From Niveibacterium umoris (lineage in GTDB: Bacteria; Pseudomonadota; Gammaproteobacteria; Burkholderiales; Rhodocyclaceae), in the NCBI RefSeq assembly GCF_014197015.1, contig NZ_JACIET010000002.1, positions 744,001-808,000 of the forward strand: DNA of 64,000 nt, in the 5' to 3' direction. The notes beneath the pieces were generated by a model. That model was not told where the DNA came from. It saw only the letters and a program-made list of their open reading frames with translations, and made no database searches. Within the stretch, counting starts at the first letter, position 1. Each line of letters begins with the position of its first letter. The translations under genes were made by a program, and so were the position numbers. This document shows positions 52,262 to 64,000 of the stretch, piece after piece.

Positions 52262-54001
52262 GTGGAACATCTTGGCTTCGGGTTGCGGACCCGGCTCTTG
52301 CGGTGGCTGGCCGGGCTCGCCATCGTCGCGGCACTCGCCGCCTGCGGCGCGGGCGGCGGCGGCACACCGGCCCCGCCGCCGGCAGACGGCACCAACGCCT
52401 TGTCCACCAACCCGCCACCCCCGCCCGCGAGCGGCAGCGCGCCGGCGCGTGAGGACGCGGTGCGCTTCCTGACCCAGGCCACCTTCGGCCTCAAGCAGGT
52501 CGGCGAAATCGATACCCTGGTCAGCACCGGCTACGAGCGCTGGCTGTGGGACCAGTTCCACACCGACGCCGCCTCGCATCTGGCCTACCTCGATGCACAG
52601 AAGGCCCGCGAGACCGACAAGGATCATCCGGCCGGCCAGTACACCGAGGAGATGAGCTACGAGGCGGTCTGGCAACAGTGGCTGCGCGGGCCGGATCAGC
52701 TGCGTGCGCGGGTCGCCTTCGCGCTGTCGGAAATCCTCGTGATTTCCAACATCGCGCCCGATCTGAACCCGCTCGCGATGTCCAGCTACATGGACATGCT
52801 CAACCGCAACGCCTTCGGCAACTACCGCACCCTGCTCGAAGACGTGACCCTGCATCCGGCGATGGGTTACTACCTGAACATGCTGCGCAGCGAGAAGGAA
52901 GACCCCGATCGCGGCACCCACCCGAACGAGAACTATGCGCGCGAGGTGCTGCAGCTGTTCTCAATCGGGCTGGTGAAGCTCAATCCCGATGGCTCGGTGC
53001 AACTCGGCGCCGGCGGCAAACCGATCCCGACCTACGGGCAGGACGAAATCGCCGGCTTCGCCAAGGCCTTTTCCGGCTGGAGCTTTGCCGGCGCCGACAC
53101 CGCCAACCCCGACAGTTTCGAGGACGGCAACGAGAACTGGACGCAGCCGATGAAGGCCTGGCCGGCCAAGCATTCGAGCGCCGAGAAGCTGCTGCTCAAC
53201 GGCCAGAAGCTGCCTGCCGGGCAAACCCCCGAGCAGGACATGAAGGGCGCGCTGGATGCGATCTTCCAGCATCCCAACGTCGGCCCCTTCATTGGTCGCC
53301 AGCTGATCCAGCGCCTCGTCACCAGCAACCCGAGCCCGGCCTACATCCAGCGCGTCGCAGACGTGTTCGCGAACGATGGCAGCGGCGTGCGCGGCAACCT
53401 CAAGGCCGTGGTGCGCGCGATCCTGCTTGATCCGGAAGCGCGCGATCCGGCGCGCGCGGCGGACGGTCGATTCGGCAAGCAGCGCGAGCCGGTGATCCGC
53501 TTCGCCAACTACCTGCGTGCCACCAACGCCGCGTCGGCCAGCGGCAGCAACCGCATCCACTACCTCGACAGCGCCGACAACGCGCTGGGCCAGAGCCCGC
53601 TGCTCTCGCCCTCGGTATTCAACTTCTTTTCGCCCAACTACCGCCAGCCCGGTCGCATTGCCGCCGCGGGGCTGTACTCCCCGGAGTTCCAGATCACCAC
53701 CGAGACCAGTGTGGTGGGCAGTCTCAACTTCTTCTCGGGGCTGGTGAATGACGGCGGCTACGGCTGGGAAGAACCGCACCGGCTGAAGATGAACTACGCA
53801 CCGCTTGAAGCGCTGGCAGGCGACCCGGCGGCGCTTGCCGAGCGGCTCAACTGGCTGCTCTACGCCGGGGCGATGAGTGCCGACACCCGCGCGCTGCTGG
53901 TGGCCACCGTGGCGGCGCTCGACGCTGCCGACAAGACCGCGCGGGTCAAGGCCGCCTTGATCCTGACCGCGATCAGCCCCGACTACGTGATCCAGAAATA
54001 G
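52262..54001 (+). CDS. DUF1800 family exported lipoprotein
   Basis: 579 residues from GTG 52262, chosen because GGGGAG stands six bases upstream and this start puts the lipobox (VAALAACG) near residue 28; ATG 52136 would bury it in the middle. A Gly/Pro-rich linker follows, then DUF1800: FLTQATFGLK, VAFALSEILV, YMDMLNRNAFGNYRTLLEDVTLHPAMGYYLNML, NYAREVLQLFSIG, FAKAFSGWSF, NVGPFIGRQLIQRLV. Function unknown. The DUF1501 gene follows 14 bases later; the two families occur together in many genomes. Confidence 0.88.
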   Translation: MEHLGFGLRTRLLRWLAGLAIVAALAACGAGGGGTPAPPPADGTNALSTNPPPPPASGSAPAREDAVRFLTQATFGLKQVGEIDTLVSTGYERWLWDQFHTDAASHLAYLDAQKARETDKDHPAGQYTEEMSYEAVWQQWLRGPDQLRARVAFALSEILVISNIAPDLNPLAMSSYMDMLNRNAFGNYRTLLEDVTLHPAMGYYLNMLRSEKEDPDRGTHPNENYAREVLQLFSIGLVKLNPDGSVQLGAGGKPIPTYGQDEIAGFAKAFSGWSFAGADTANPDSFEDGNENWTQPMKAWPAKHSSAEKLLLNGQKLPAGQTPEQDMKGALDAIFQHPNVGPFIGRQLIQRLVTSNPSPAYIQRVADVFANDGSGVRGNLKAVVRAILLDPEARDPARAADGRFGKQREPVIRFANYLRATNAASASGSNRIHYLDSADNALGQSPLLSPSVFNFFSPNYRQPGRIAAAGLYSPEFQITTETSVVGSLNFFSGLVNDGGYGWEEPHRLKMNYAPLEALAGDPAALAERLNWLLYAGAMSADTRALLVATVAALDAADKTARVKAALILTAISPDYVIQK

Positions 54002-54015
54002 GTGCGGAGACAGCC

Positions 54016-55356
54016 ATGCAAAGACGTAGCTTCCTGCAAGCGGCCGCCGCTGGCGCCACCCTCGCCGGGCTGGGCGCCTGGTCCGACCTGCTGCGCACCG
54101 CCTTCGCCGCGACCGGCGAGGACTACCGCGCGGTGGTCTGCCTCTTCATGTTCGGTGGCAACGACGCCAACAACATGGTGATCCCGATCGCGAGCGACGA
54201 GTTCGCCGGCTATACCCGTGACCGTTCCAACCTCGCACTGCCGCGCGCGGCGCTGCTGCCGATCACGCTCAGCAATACCGCCGGACGGCCCTTCGCGCTG
54301 CACCCGGCGATGGGTGCGCTGCAGGGGCTGGTGAATGCCGGCAAGGCGGCGGTGGTCGCCAACGTCGGCACGCTCGCCGCGCCGCTGACCCGCGCCGAGT
54401 GGATCGCCGGCGGGGCCGCGGTACCGGACAACCTGTTCTCCCATTCCGACCAGCAGTCGCAGTGGCAAAGCGGTGTTGCCGCAGCCAGCACCCGCACCGG
54501 CTGGGCCGGACGCATCGCTGATCTGGTGGCCGCCAGCAATGGCGTCAACGCCGGTTACACCAGCGTCTCGGTGGCCGGCAACACGCTGTGGGGTACCGGG
54601 ACGGCGTCGGTGCCGTACAAGGTGTCGCCCTCGGGCAATTTCGGATTCGACTTCTACGACCCGGCCGGCGCCGATCCGCTCTCGGCCGCAATCAAGGCGA
54701 CCCTGTCGAAACCACGCGGCCACGCGCTGGAGCAAGGCTGGCTCGATGTGGTTGGCCGTTCGATCGACAACCAGCGCGTGCTCACCGCGGCGTTGGGCAG
54801 CAGCACGCTCGCCACGCCCTTCCCCGATAACGGGCTGGCCGGCGAGCTGAAGATGGTGGCGCGGCTGATCTCGGCGCGCGCCGCGCTGGGCCTGAAGCGG
54901 CAGGCTTTCTTCTGTTCGATCGGCGGCTTCGATACGCACGGCGAAGACCAGCTCAACGACCAGAACCGGCTGCTTGGCGAAGTGAGCGATGCGGTGGCCG
55001 CCTTCCATGCGGCGACGGTGGAACTGGGGATTGCGGACAAGGTGACGCTCTACACCGCGTCGGACTTCAACCGCACCTACCTCTCGAACGGCAAGGGCAG
55101 CGACCACGCGTGGGGTAGCCACCATTTCGTCGTCGGCGGCGCCGTCGACGGCGGCAAGCTCTACGGCAAGTTTCCGACGCTGGCGGTCGGCGGGCCGGAC
55201 GATGCCGACCGCGGGCACTGGATCCCGACCACCAGCGTCGAGCAGATGGCGGCCACGCTGGCACGCTGGTTCGGCGTCGCGGAGGGCGATCTGCCGACCT
55301 TGTTCCCCAACCTGCCGCGCTTTGCGAGCAGCGATCTGGGCTTCATGAAGGCCTGA
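54016..55356 (+). CDS. DUF1501 family protein with Tat signal
   Basis: 446 residues. The N-terminus QRRSFLQAAAAGATLAGLG is a twin-arginine signal (RRSFL), so it is exported folded. The body shows an alkaline-phosphatase/sulfatase-like fold: VVCLFMFGGNDANNMVIP, ALHPAMGALQGLV, IGGFDTHGEDQLNDQNRLL and SDFNRTYLSN...DHAWGSHHFVVGGAV. The His and Asp residues could bind metal. It is co-transcribed with the DUF1800 gene and probably works with it outside the cytoplasm. It converges with gspB. Confidence 0.88.
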   Translation: MQRRSFLQAAAAGATLAGLGAWSDLLRTAFAATGEDYRAVVCLFMFGGNDANNMVIPIASDEFAGYTRDRSNLALPRAALLPITLSNTAGRPFALHPAMGALQGLVNAGKAAVVANVGTLAAPLTRAEWIAGGAAVPDNLFSHSDQQSQWQSGVAAASTRTGWAGRIADLVAASNGVNAGYTSVSVAGNTLWGTGTASVPYKVSPSGNFGFDFYDPAGADPLSAAIKATLSKPRGHALEQGWLDVVGRSIDNQRVLTAALGSSTLATPFPDNGLAGELKMVARLISARAALGLKRQAFFCSIGGFDTHGEDQLNDQNRLLGEVSDAVAAFHAATVELGIADKVTLYTASDFNRTYLSNGKGSDHAWGSHHFVVGGAVDGGKLYGKFPTLAVGGPDDADRGHWIPTTSVEQMAATLARWFGVAEGDLPTLFPNLPRFASSDLGFMKA

Positions 55357-55387
55357 CGCGAAGGCCGCGTATCGCGCGCCAGTTGCG

Positions 55388-56092
55388 CTATCGGGTCAGC
55401 TCGAAACGCTGGCCGCGAAAGCGCAACACCGCCGTCTTGGGCTTGATCCGCTCGACCGTCAGGTCGTGGCCGATGGCCTCGCCCTCATGCAGCAACTGCC
55501 CATTGACCATCAGCATGCGGTTGGCCGGCACCTCGGAATAGACGGTGCCTTCGAAGCGCAAGGGCGGCAGCGCGCGGCGCAGATCATCGGGCAACTGCGC
55601 GAGGGTGGGTGCCGGGGCGTCCTCGGCGCTGGCCTGGGCTGGCGCGGGCGCAGGGGTGGGTGAGGGCACGGGCGATGTCTCGACACTGACCGGGCGCGGT
55701 GCTTCGACGGGCGGCGGCGCGGCGACGACCCGTGCGGCGGGTGGTGCGAGTGATGGCGCGGGCGCGACCGCCAACGGTGCGCTGGCGGCGACCGCAGGTG
55801 GCGGGGGCGCAAGTACGCGCGGCGCCGCAGGCTGTGCGACCGGAGCGGCCGGCTGCGCCGCAGCCGCCGGTGTCGCGCTGGCAGGTGCCGGAGTGCGTGC
55901 CAGCAGCGACCACGCGAGCCCGGCGAGCAGCACGAGCGCGGCGCCGGCGGCCATCCACAGCCAGGGCGCGCGGGCCGGCGCCTCGCGTTCATGCAACGGG
56001 GCCAGCGCAGCCTGTGGTTCATGCAGGCCCGGCACCGTTTCGCGGGCGCGTTCGCTTTCGGCGCGGCGCAGGGCGTCAAGGATGTAGGACAT
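55388..56092 (-). CDS. gspB: Type II secretion assembly protein GspB
   Basis: 234 residues. MSYILDALRRAESERAR, a membrane helix (about 44-64), a long Pro/Ala-rich periplasmic linker (65-165) and a C-terminal GspB domain (LRFEGTVYSEVPANRMLMVNGQLLHEGE, RIKPKTAVLRFRGQRFEL) match ExeB/GspB. It overlaps the 3' end of gspA by 17 bases. GspA and GspB help the GspD secretin to pass through peptidoglycan. The other gsp genes are not in the window. Confidence 0.92.
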   Translation of the reverse strand: MSYILDALRRAESERARETVPGLHEPQAALAPLHEREAPARAPWLWMAAGAALVLLAGLAWSLLARTPAPASATPAAAAQPAAPVAQPAAPRVLAPPPPAVAASAPLAVAPAPSLAPPAARVVAAPPPVEAPRPVSVETSPVPSPTPAPAPAQASAEDAPAPTLAQLPDDLRRALPPLRFEGTVYSEVPANRMLMVNGQLLHEGEAIGHDLTVERIKPKTAVLRFRGQRFELTR

Positions 56093-57848
56093 GGGGCTCG
56101 GACGTCAGGCGCGGTTCGTCCACACCGGTCAGGGGGTTCAGGTGCATCAGCGTCATCGGCCCGGCCTTGCCGTCGGGCTTGAGACCTTGCGCGAGCTGGA
56201 AGGCGGCGACCGCGGTTTTCAACTGGTTGTCCTGCGGCTGTCCGGCGGCCTCGGGTGCGGTGCGCGCAAGCGTGGTGAGCTGCGCCGCCACCGCCTCCGC
56301 GGCGGGCCCCGGCGCGACGTCGCGGGCGCCGGGGCGATAGCCTTGTGGCGCCCGCCACAGCGTCGAATAGCCACCGCGCCACACTGCAGCGAGCGAACTC
56401 AGCGCCACGTGCTGTGTGCTGCCGCCCGGCGCACGCAGGGTAGCGCTTTGCGCGTCGAGCGCCACCAGCAACACCCGCCAGACGCGCTCGCCGTCGTGCA
56501 GGCTGAGGATGCCCGGTCGGTCGAGGCGACGGATCAGGGCCAGATTGCCGTTCGGGTCGCGATAGCAGTGCACCGAGGCGCGTTCGGCGCTGCTGCACGG
56601 CTCGGCGCCGTCAAGCGAGAGATCCCACAACTCGCCCAGCGCCTGCCATGCCGCGCGCTCTTCGCCGGGTTCGCCGAAGAGTGTTGCCAGCGCGCCCGGC
56701 TGCAGCGCCACCAGCGGGGCCGCGGCGGAAGCTGCGGGGGCCGATGCCGCGACCGGCGCTTCGATTGCCGGGGCCTGGGCAGGCGGGGCCACCGGCGGGG
56801 CGACTGGCGGGGCGACGATAGGCGGTCGTGCGACCGGTGCGGCTTCTGCGCTGCGGCCCGGGTGCGCGTACTGGGCCCAGGCTGCGATGCCGGCGGCAAT
56901 GACGAGCACACCGGCTACGGCGCCCGCGCCGAGCCACACGCGCCGTCGGCCCGCAGCGCCGGCGTCGTCGTCGAAAGCCTCGCGCGCGGCCTTGTCCACG
57001 ATCCGGGCGCTGACGCTGGATTTCGCTTCGGCATAAGCGCCGAGCAGGGCGCGATCGCAGAGCAGGTTGATGCGGCGCGCGACGCCACGCGAGTGGTGCA
57101 TCACCCGCCTGAGCGCACCACGGTCGAAGGGCAGCGCACCCTGCAGGCCGGCGACCGCGAGCCGGTGGCGGATGTACTGGCCGGTCTCCGCCGTCGACAA
57201 GGGCATCAGGTGGTAGCGCGCGATCACCCGCTGCGCGAGCTGTTCCATGCCGGGGGCGGCAAGCATGGTGCGCAGTTCCGGCTGGCCCACCAGGATGATC
57301 TGCAGCAGCTTGCGCTCGCTGGTTTCTAGGTTGGTCAGCAGGCGCAGCTGTTCGAGCACTTCAGGCGAGAGGTTCTGCGCTTCGTCGATCACCAGCACAT
57401 TGGTCTGGCCGACCGCGTGCGTGCGCAGCAGGTAGCGGTTGAGCGCGTCGACATGGTGCTTGAGCGTGGCACCGGCGTCGGCGCGTTCGATATGGAACTC
57501 GTCGCACACGGTCTCGAGCAGTTCTTCCACCGTGAGCTTGGGGTTGAAGATGTAGGCGACGTTGCAGCGCGGTGGCACCTGTTCGAGCATGCAGCGGCAC
57601 ACGGTGGTCTTGCCGGCACCGATCTCGCCGGTGAGCAGCACGAAGCCGCCACCACCCTTGAGCCCGTACAGCAGGTGGGCGAGCGCCTCGCGGTGGCGCG
57701 AACTCATGTACAGGTAGCGTGGGTCGGGCGCGATCGAGAACGGCGCGCGGCTCAGGCCGAACTGCTGCGCGTAGAGCGGCTTGGTCTCGCGCGGGCGGGT
57801 CGCGTGTCCGGCAGCCTCGGTGGCCACGGCGGGCGATGCGGTGTTCAC
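56076..57848 (-). CDS. gspA: Type II secretion AAA+ ATPase GspA (ExeA-like)
   Basis: 590 residues. A cytoplasmic AAA+ ATPase (about 30-290) with Walker A GEIGAGKTT (74-82) and Walker B VLVIDEAQNL, a membrane helix (about 306-326), a Pro/Ala-rich linker, and a C-terminal periplasmic peptidoglycan-binding domain (NQLKTAVAAFQLAQGLKPDGKAGPMTLMHL). This matches ExeA. It forms a complex with GspB; the two genes overlap. They face the DUF1800/DUF1501 operon across a 31-base gap. Confidence 0.93.
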   Translation of the reverse strand: MNTASPAVATEAAGHATRPRETKPLYAQQFGLSRAPFSIAPDPRYLYMSSRHREALAHLLYGLKGGGGFVLLTGEIGAGKTTVCRCMLEQVPPRCNVAYIFNPKLTVEELLETVCDEFHIERADAGATLKHHVDALNRYLLRTHAVGQTNVLVIDEAQNLSPEVLEQLRLLTNLETSERKLLQIILVGQPELRTMLAAPGMEQLAQRVIARYHLMPLSTAETGQYIRHRLAVAGLQGALPFDRGALRRVMHHSRGVARRINLLCDRALLGAYAEAKSSVSARIVDKAAREAFDDDAGAAGRRRVWLGAGAVAGVLVIAAGIAAWAQYAHPGRSAEAAPVARPPIVAPPVAPPVAPPAQAPAIEAPVAASAPAASAAAPLVALQPGALATLFGEPGEERAAWQALGELWDLSLDGAEPCSSAERASVHCYRDPNGNLALIRRLDRPGILSLHDGERVWRVLLVALDAQSATLRAPGGSTQHVALSSLAAVWRGGYSTLWRAPQGYRPGARDVAPGPAAEAVAAQLTTLARTAPEAAGQPQDNQLKTAVAAFQLAQGLKPDGKAGPMTLMHLNPLTGVDEPRLTSEPHVLHP

Positions 57849-57999
57849 GCCAGCACGCCTCCAGCGTCCGCGCGCGGAAGCTCGCAGTGCTCAGGCTTTA
57901 ATCGCGGGCTGCCGGCCATTGATCTCGTATTCCCCATGAAGGGGTCAGAGTTTAACGCGCCTCGCTGGCGTGGTTCGGGGCGACGCGCCGCCCGGCCGG

Positions 58000-60144
<2,145 letters not shown>

Positions 60145-60536
60145 GCGACCACCTGCGTTCGGCAAGACGGGGGCGAAGCGGACACCGGCTGGACCGGCTC
60201 GTAACCGGTAACGGTGTTTCGCCGTTTCGCTGCTGCGAAGTCTGCGCGTTCCTGGTTACGCATTTCACCTTCTCCCGGTCGATGTGTTCGATTCCGGCAA
60301 CACTCGGATGCCTGGGCCGACACTTTCGATTGCGGTGTCTGCCCCATGCAGAGCAAGCCGCGCGCCTGATTCGAACCTGCCGTTGGGGCTGCCATACCGG
60401 GCCAACACATCGTGTCTGGCGCCGAACGCGGCTGCGGCGCCTATACTGCAAGCTCGAAGACGCTCACGCCCCGACGATTCCGCCGCCGACGAGACAGCGC
60501 CGCCGCTGACAGATTTACAGGCCCAAGGAGACAGTC
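60145..60536. other. Intergenic region between glgX and the small basic protein gene
   Basis: 392 bases in which no credible gene is seen. TATACT at 60442-60447 is a possible -10 for the plus-strand small gene, without a good -35, giving a leader of about 80 bases. No terminator or repeat stands out. Confidence 0.4.
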
Positions 60537-60674
60537 ATGAGCAAAACCCAAAAGAGCAACCGGGAACAGAAGAAACAACCCTTGCTGAGCGCGAAGGAAA
60601 AACGCGTCGCCAAACAGCACAAGAAGGAACTGAAGGCTTCCCCGGTACCCTTCCTGCCACCCAAGCAGGCCTGA
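60537..60674 (+). CDS. Small, highly basic protein (45 residues)
   Basis: The reading frame ATG 60537 to TGA 60672 encodes 45 residues with a perfect AAGGAG six bases before the ATG. The sequence begins MSKTQKSNREQKKQPLLSAKEKR and ends in FLPPKQA; about a third of residues are Lys or Arg, with several Gln. Similar short proteins (KTQKSNRE-KKQP motif) occur as hypotheticals in betaproteobacteria. A nucleic-acid or ribosome-bound role is an inference from charge alone. Small size makes it easy to miss in automatic annotation. Confidence 0.78.
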   Translation: MSKTQKSNREQKKQPLLSAKEKRVAKQHKKELKASPVPFLPPKQA

Positions 60675-61083
60675 GGCCGCAAGCCCCGCCGCGCGGTGAT
60701 GACCGCGCGAGGGGCGCAACCTGCCGCTTGCCCGCGGCGCACCCGGTGCCGCGGAAGGATCGACAGCGATCGGACCGCGACAAGCAGGACTCGATCACTC
60801 GTTCGCGCGCGGTGTCGATCGCGCCCGGCCGTTCCGCACCCCTCACCGATGCCGGCCAACGCCCGCGCCCGGTCGGACAGGACCTTCGCCCAGCGAAGCT
60901 GGGCGGCCCCGGCACGCGCGCTCGCGCATCCCCCGAATCACTCGCACCGCGTCCCGCCGGCACAAGCCGGTGAGGGTGTCTGGCTTGCCGCGCGCCCCGC
61001 GGCGAGGACAAGTCTTGGCGCTTGGCGCAGATGGCCGCAACGTTCCAGGCTGGCGGCCGTGAAGCGGTGGGCTACGCTGATGT
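60675..61083. other. Intergenic region with several hairpins
   Basis: 409 bases without a credible gene. Hairpins: GCGCGGT/ACCGCGC with a GATG loop near 60690-60710, a perfect 7-bp GCCCAGC-GAA-GCTGGGC at 60888-60904, and GCCGGC-ACAA-GCCGGT near 60957-60972. None is followed by a T-run. The reading frames that cross it look like GC-driven chance frames. Confidence 0.4.
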
Positions 61084-62832
<1,749 letters not shown>

Positions 62833-62871
62833 GCCAGGCTTTGATGAGGACGACCGACAGGAGTGCCGCCG

Positions 62872-63354
62872 ATGGATCCGATCACGATCGCGTACCTCAC
62901 CAGCACCAGCACCGGGGCCGGTCTCTCGGTGGCGGCCGTTACCGGCGTCATTGCCTGCTTCAAGGGCAAGCAGAAGGGCGCGGTCGAATACGAGCAGCAC
63001 TGCGAAGCCAACATCCGTGATTACACCCGCCTGCTCGGCGCCAAGATCAGGGAGGCGAACGACACGCCTGCTGCCGATTTCGAATTCGTGATCCGGCGCG
63101 CCGCGAAGGTGGTGAAGATGCGCGACGAGTTCAAGGAAGACCTCGACAGCCTGCGAGCGCTGCTCAACGCCACCATCGACGAGCTCGCCAGCGCGCTCGA
63201 TGCGAAAAGCGAGGCGAGCCTGACGAACCGCGAGGTCGAGATCCGCCGCCTGGTCGGCATCCTCAACGAATCCTGGCACGGCAAGGAGACCCTGCTGGAG
63301 AGCAAGCTGCGCGACCTGCTGGCCAAACTCGGCGTCTTCAGGCGGCACGCCTGA
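62872..63354 (+). CDS. Helical protein of unknown function with an N-terminal hydrophobic segment
   Basis: 160 residues from ATG 62872 (AGGAG eight bases upstream). A moderately hydrophobic segment (ITIAYLTSTSTGAGLSVAAVTGVIACF, shown by its start and end; about residues 4-30) may anchor it. The rest is almost all charged helix (KMRDEFKEDLDSLRALLNAT, EVEIRRLVGILNESW, LESKLRDLLAKL), probably coiled coil. No family recognised. It lies 39 bases after a GGDEF gene and before an Aer-like PAS gene, so a link to signalling is possible. Confidence 0.65.
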   Translation: MDPITIAYLTSTSTGAGLSVAAVTGVIACFKGKQKGAVEYEQHCEANIRDYTRLLGAKIREANDTPAADFEFVIRRAAKVVKMRDEFKEDLDSLRALLNATIDELASALDAKSEASLTNREVEIRRLVGILNESWHGKETLLESKLRDLLAKLGVFRRHA

Positions 63355-63476
63355 GACCGGTTGGGCGCCGCGCGGGTCGGGCACGGTGCTCGGGCGCAAG
63401 AACGCCGGTTCAAGTTATCGCGCGGCCTGCCGTATGCAAGCGCAGGGGAGACGTACAAGCAGACGGAGGGGGGAGC

Positions 63477-63995
63477 GTGAAATACAAGGTCCAGCCGACA
63501 ATGGTCGAGCGGGTGATGCGCGACGAGGATTTCATCGTCTCGAAAACCGACCGCAAGGGTCGCATCACCTACGGCAACCGCATCTTCGTGGAGTTCTCCG
63601 GCTTCTCGGAAGCCGAACTGCTCAACGCACCGCACAACATCATCCGTCACCCGGACATGCCGCGCGGGGTCTTCAAACTGTTGTGGGACACCCTGGCGCA
63701 GAAGCAGGAGATCTTTGCCTATGTGAAAAACATGGCCAAGGACGGCAGCTTCTACTGGGTCTTCGCCAACGTCACGCCGTCCTACGACGCACAGGGCAAT
63801 GTCGTCGGCTACCTGTCGGTGCGGCGCAAACCCAAGGCGAGCGGGGTCAGCGTCTGCGACGGGCTCTACCGGCTCATGCTCGAAGCCGAGCAGAAGGCCG
63901 GCCCGCGCGATGCCTGTGACGCGTCGATCGCTTTGCTGCAGTCCGTGTTGCGCGACAAGGGGATGAGCTATGCCGAACTGGTTCTCGCGCTTTGA
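63477..63995 (+). CDS. Aer-like PAS domain protein
   Basis: 172 residues from GTG 63477 (GGAGG upstream within GGAGGGGGGAG). Residues ~10-120 form a PAS domain of the aerotaxis-receptor type: DEDFIVSKTDRKGRITYGNRIFVEFSGF, then HNIIRHPDMPRGVFKLLWDTL, GSFYWVFANVTPSYDAQG and GYLSVRRKP. Such PAS domains bind FAD and sense redox state. It lacks the membrane and methyl-accepting parts of Aer, so it must signal through another protein, perhaps the gene that starts inside its 3' end. Confidence 0.87.
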   Translation: MKYKVQPTMVERVMRDEDFIVSKTDRKGRITYGNRIFVEFSGFSEAELLNAPHNIIRHPDMPRGVFKLLWDTLAQKQEIFAYVKNMAKDGSFYWVFANVTPSYDAQGNVVGYLSVRRKPKASGVSVCDGLYRLMLEAEQKAGPRDACDASIALLQSVLRDKGMSYAELVLAL

Positions 63996-64000
63996 CGCGC
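63970..64000 (+). CDS. Start of a further gene (partial, right window edge)
   Basis: An ATG at 63970, in a different frame from the Aer-like gene, begins MPNWFSRFDA and runs off the window. GGGGAT lies about eight bases upstream. The overlap of 26 bases with the upstream gene suggests translational coupling. The start resembles the N-termini of chemoreceptors that follow Aer-type PAS genes, but ten residues cannot prove it. Confidence 0.45.
   Translation, partial: MPNWFSRFDA

Overview
The window is GC-rich, densely coded bacterial chromosome with no phage, transposon, CRISPR or rRNA. The gene set (a second infA copy with an Arg-rich tail, DusA, TtcA, FolM-like pteridine reductase, MidA, DUF2145, STY0301, GspA/GspB, many c-di-GMP and PAS proteins) points to a betaproteobacterium, most likely of the Rhodocyclales (Azoarcus/Thauera-like). 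That placement is an inference from gene content, not from an alignment.

Layout. 1-2.6 kb: the end of a sensor kinase coupled to a response regulator with GGDEF and EAL domains. 2.9-4.2 kb: two secreted proteins of unknown role (the second DUF2145). 4.2-8.1 kb: tRNA modification (dusA, ttcA), pteridine reductase and a degenerate cyclase/FHA protein. 8.2-9.9 kb (minus strand): hemE, an STY0301-like and a DUF2905-like protein. 10.0-12.3 kb: a GST, a hydrolase and a two-gene cassette of unknown function behind a structured leader. 12.3-17.2 kb (minus): DUF2804, MidA methyltransferase, DJ-1/PfpI protein, small membrane protein and the ComM ATPase. 17.3-19.7 kb: a small envelope protein and an MsbA-type ABC exporter. 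19.7-24.7 kb: AsmA, soluble histidine kinase, OmpR-type regulator and metallo-hydrolase on the minus strand, with mscL inserted on the plus strand. 25-27.9 kb: a membrane GGDEF-EAL protein, tRNA-Arg(CCG) and a cytochrome c lipoprotein. 28-38 kb: pirin, flavin reductase, GAF kinase, DUF1653, SelO, a solute-binding protein, a hydrolase, an M14 peptidase, an OmpA protein and a spermidine-synthase-like protein. 38.2-40.9 kb: an RNA-handling block (DbpA helicase, cold-shock protein, IF-1) with a strongly folded csp-infA intergenic region. 41-52 kb: mostly single genes (sbcB, esterase, phosphoesterase, ParA-like ATPase, AlkD-like, M48/YgjP, GGDEF, FliL-like, DUF3422, second solute-binding protein). 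52-57.8 kb: a DUF1800/DUF1501 exported pair convergent with gspB/gspA. 58-64 kb: glgX, a 45-residue basic protein, a PAS-GGDEF protein, an unknown coiled-coil protein, an Aer-like PAS protein and the first codons of another gene.

How the genes work together. Signalling is the main theme: four GGDEF proteins (two also with EAL), three histidine kinases, two response regulators and an Aer-like PAS protein are spread through 64 kb. A second theme is RNA: DusA, TtcA, a tRNA gene, DbpA, Csp and IF-1. No complete novel multi-gene system such as a defence island is evident. The best candidates for undescribed biology are the three-hairpin csp-infA region, the unknown cassette at 11.4-12.3 kb, the 62.9-64 kb signalling group, and a set of genes whose -10-like box lies directly before the start codon.
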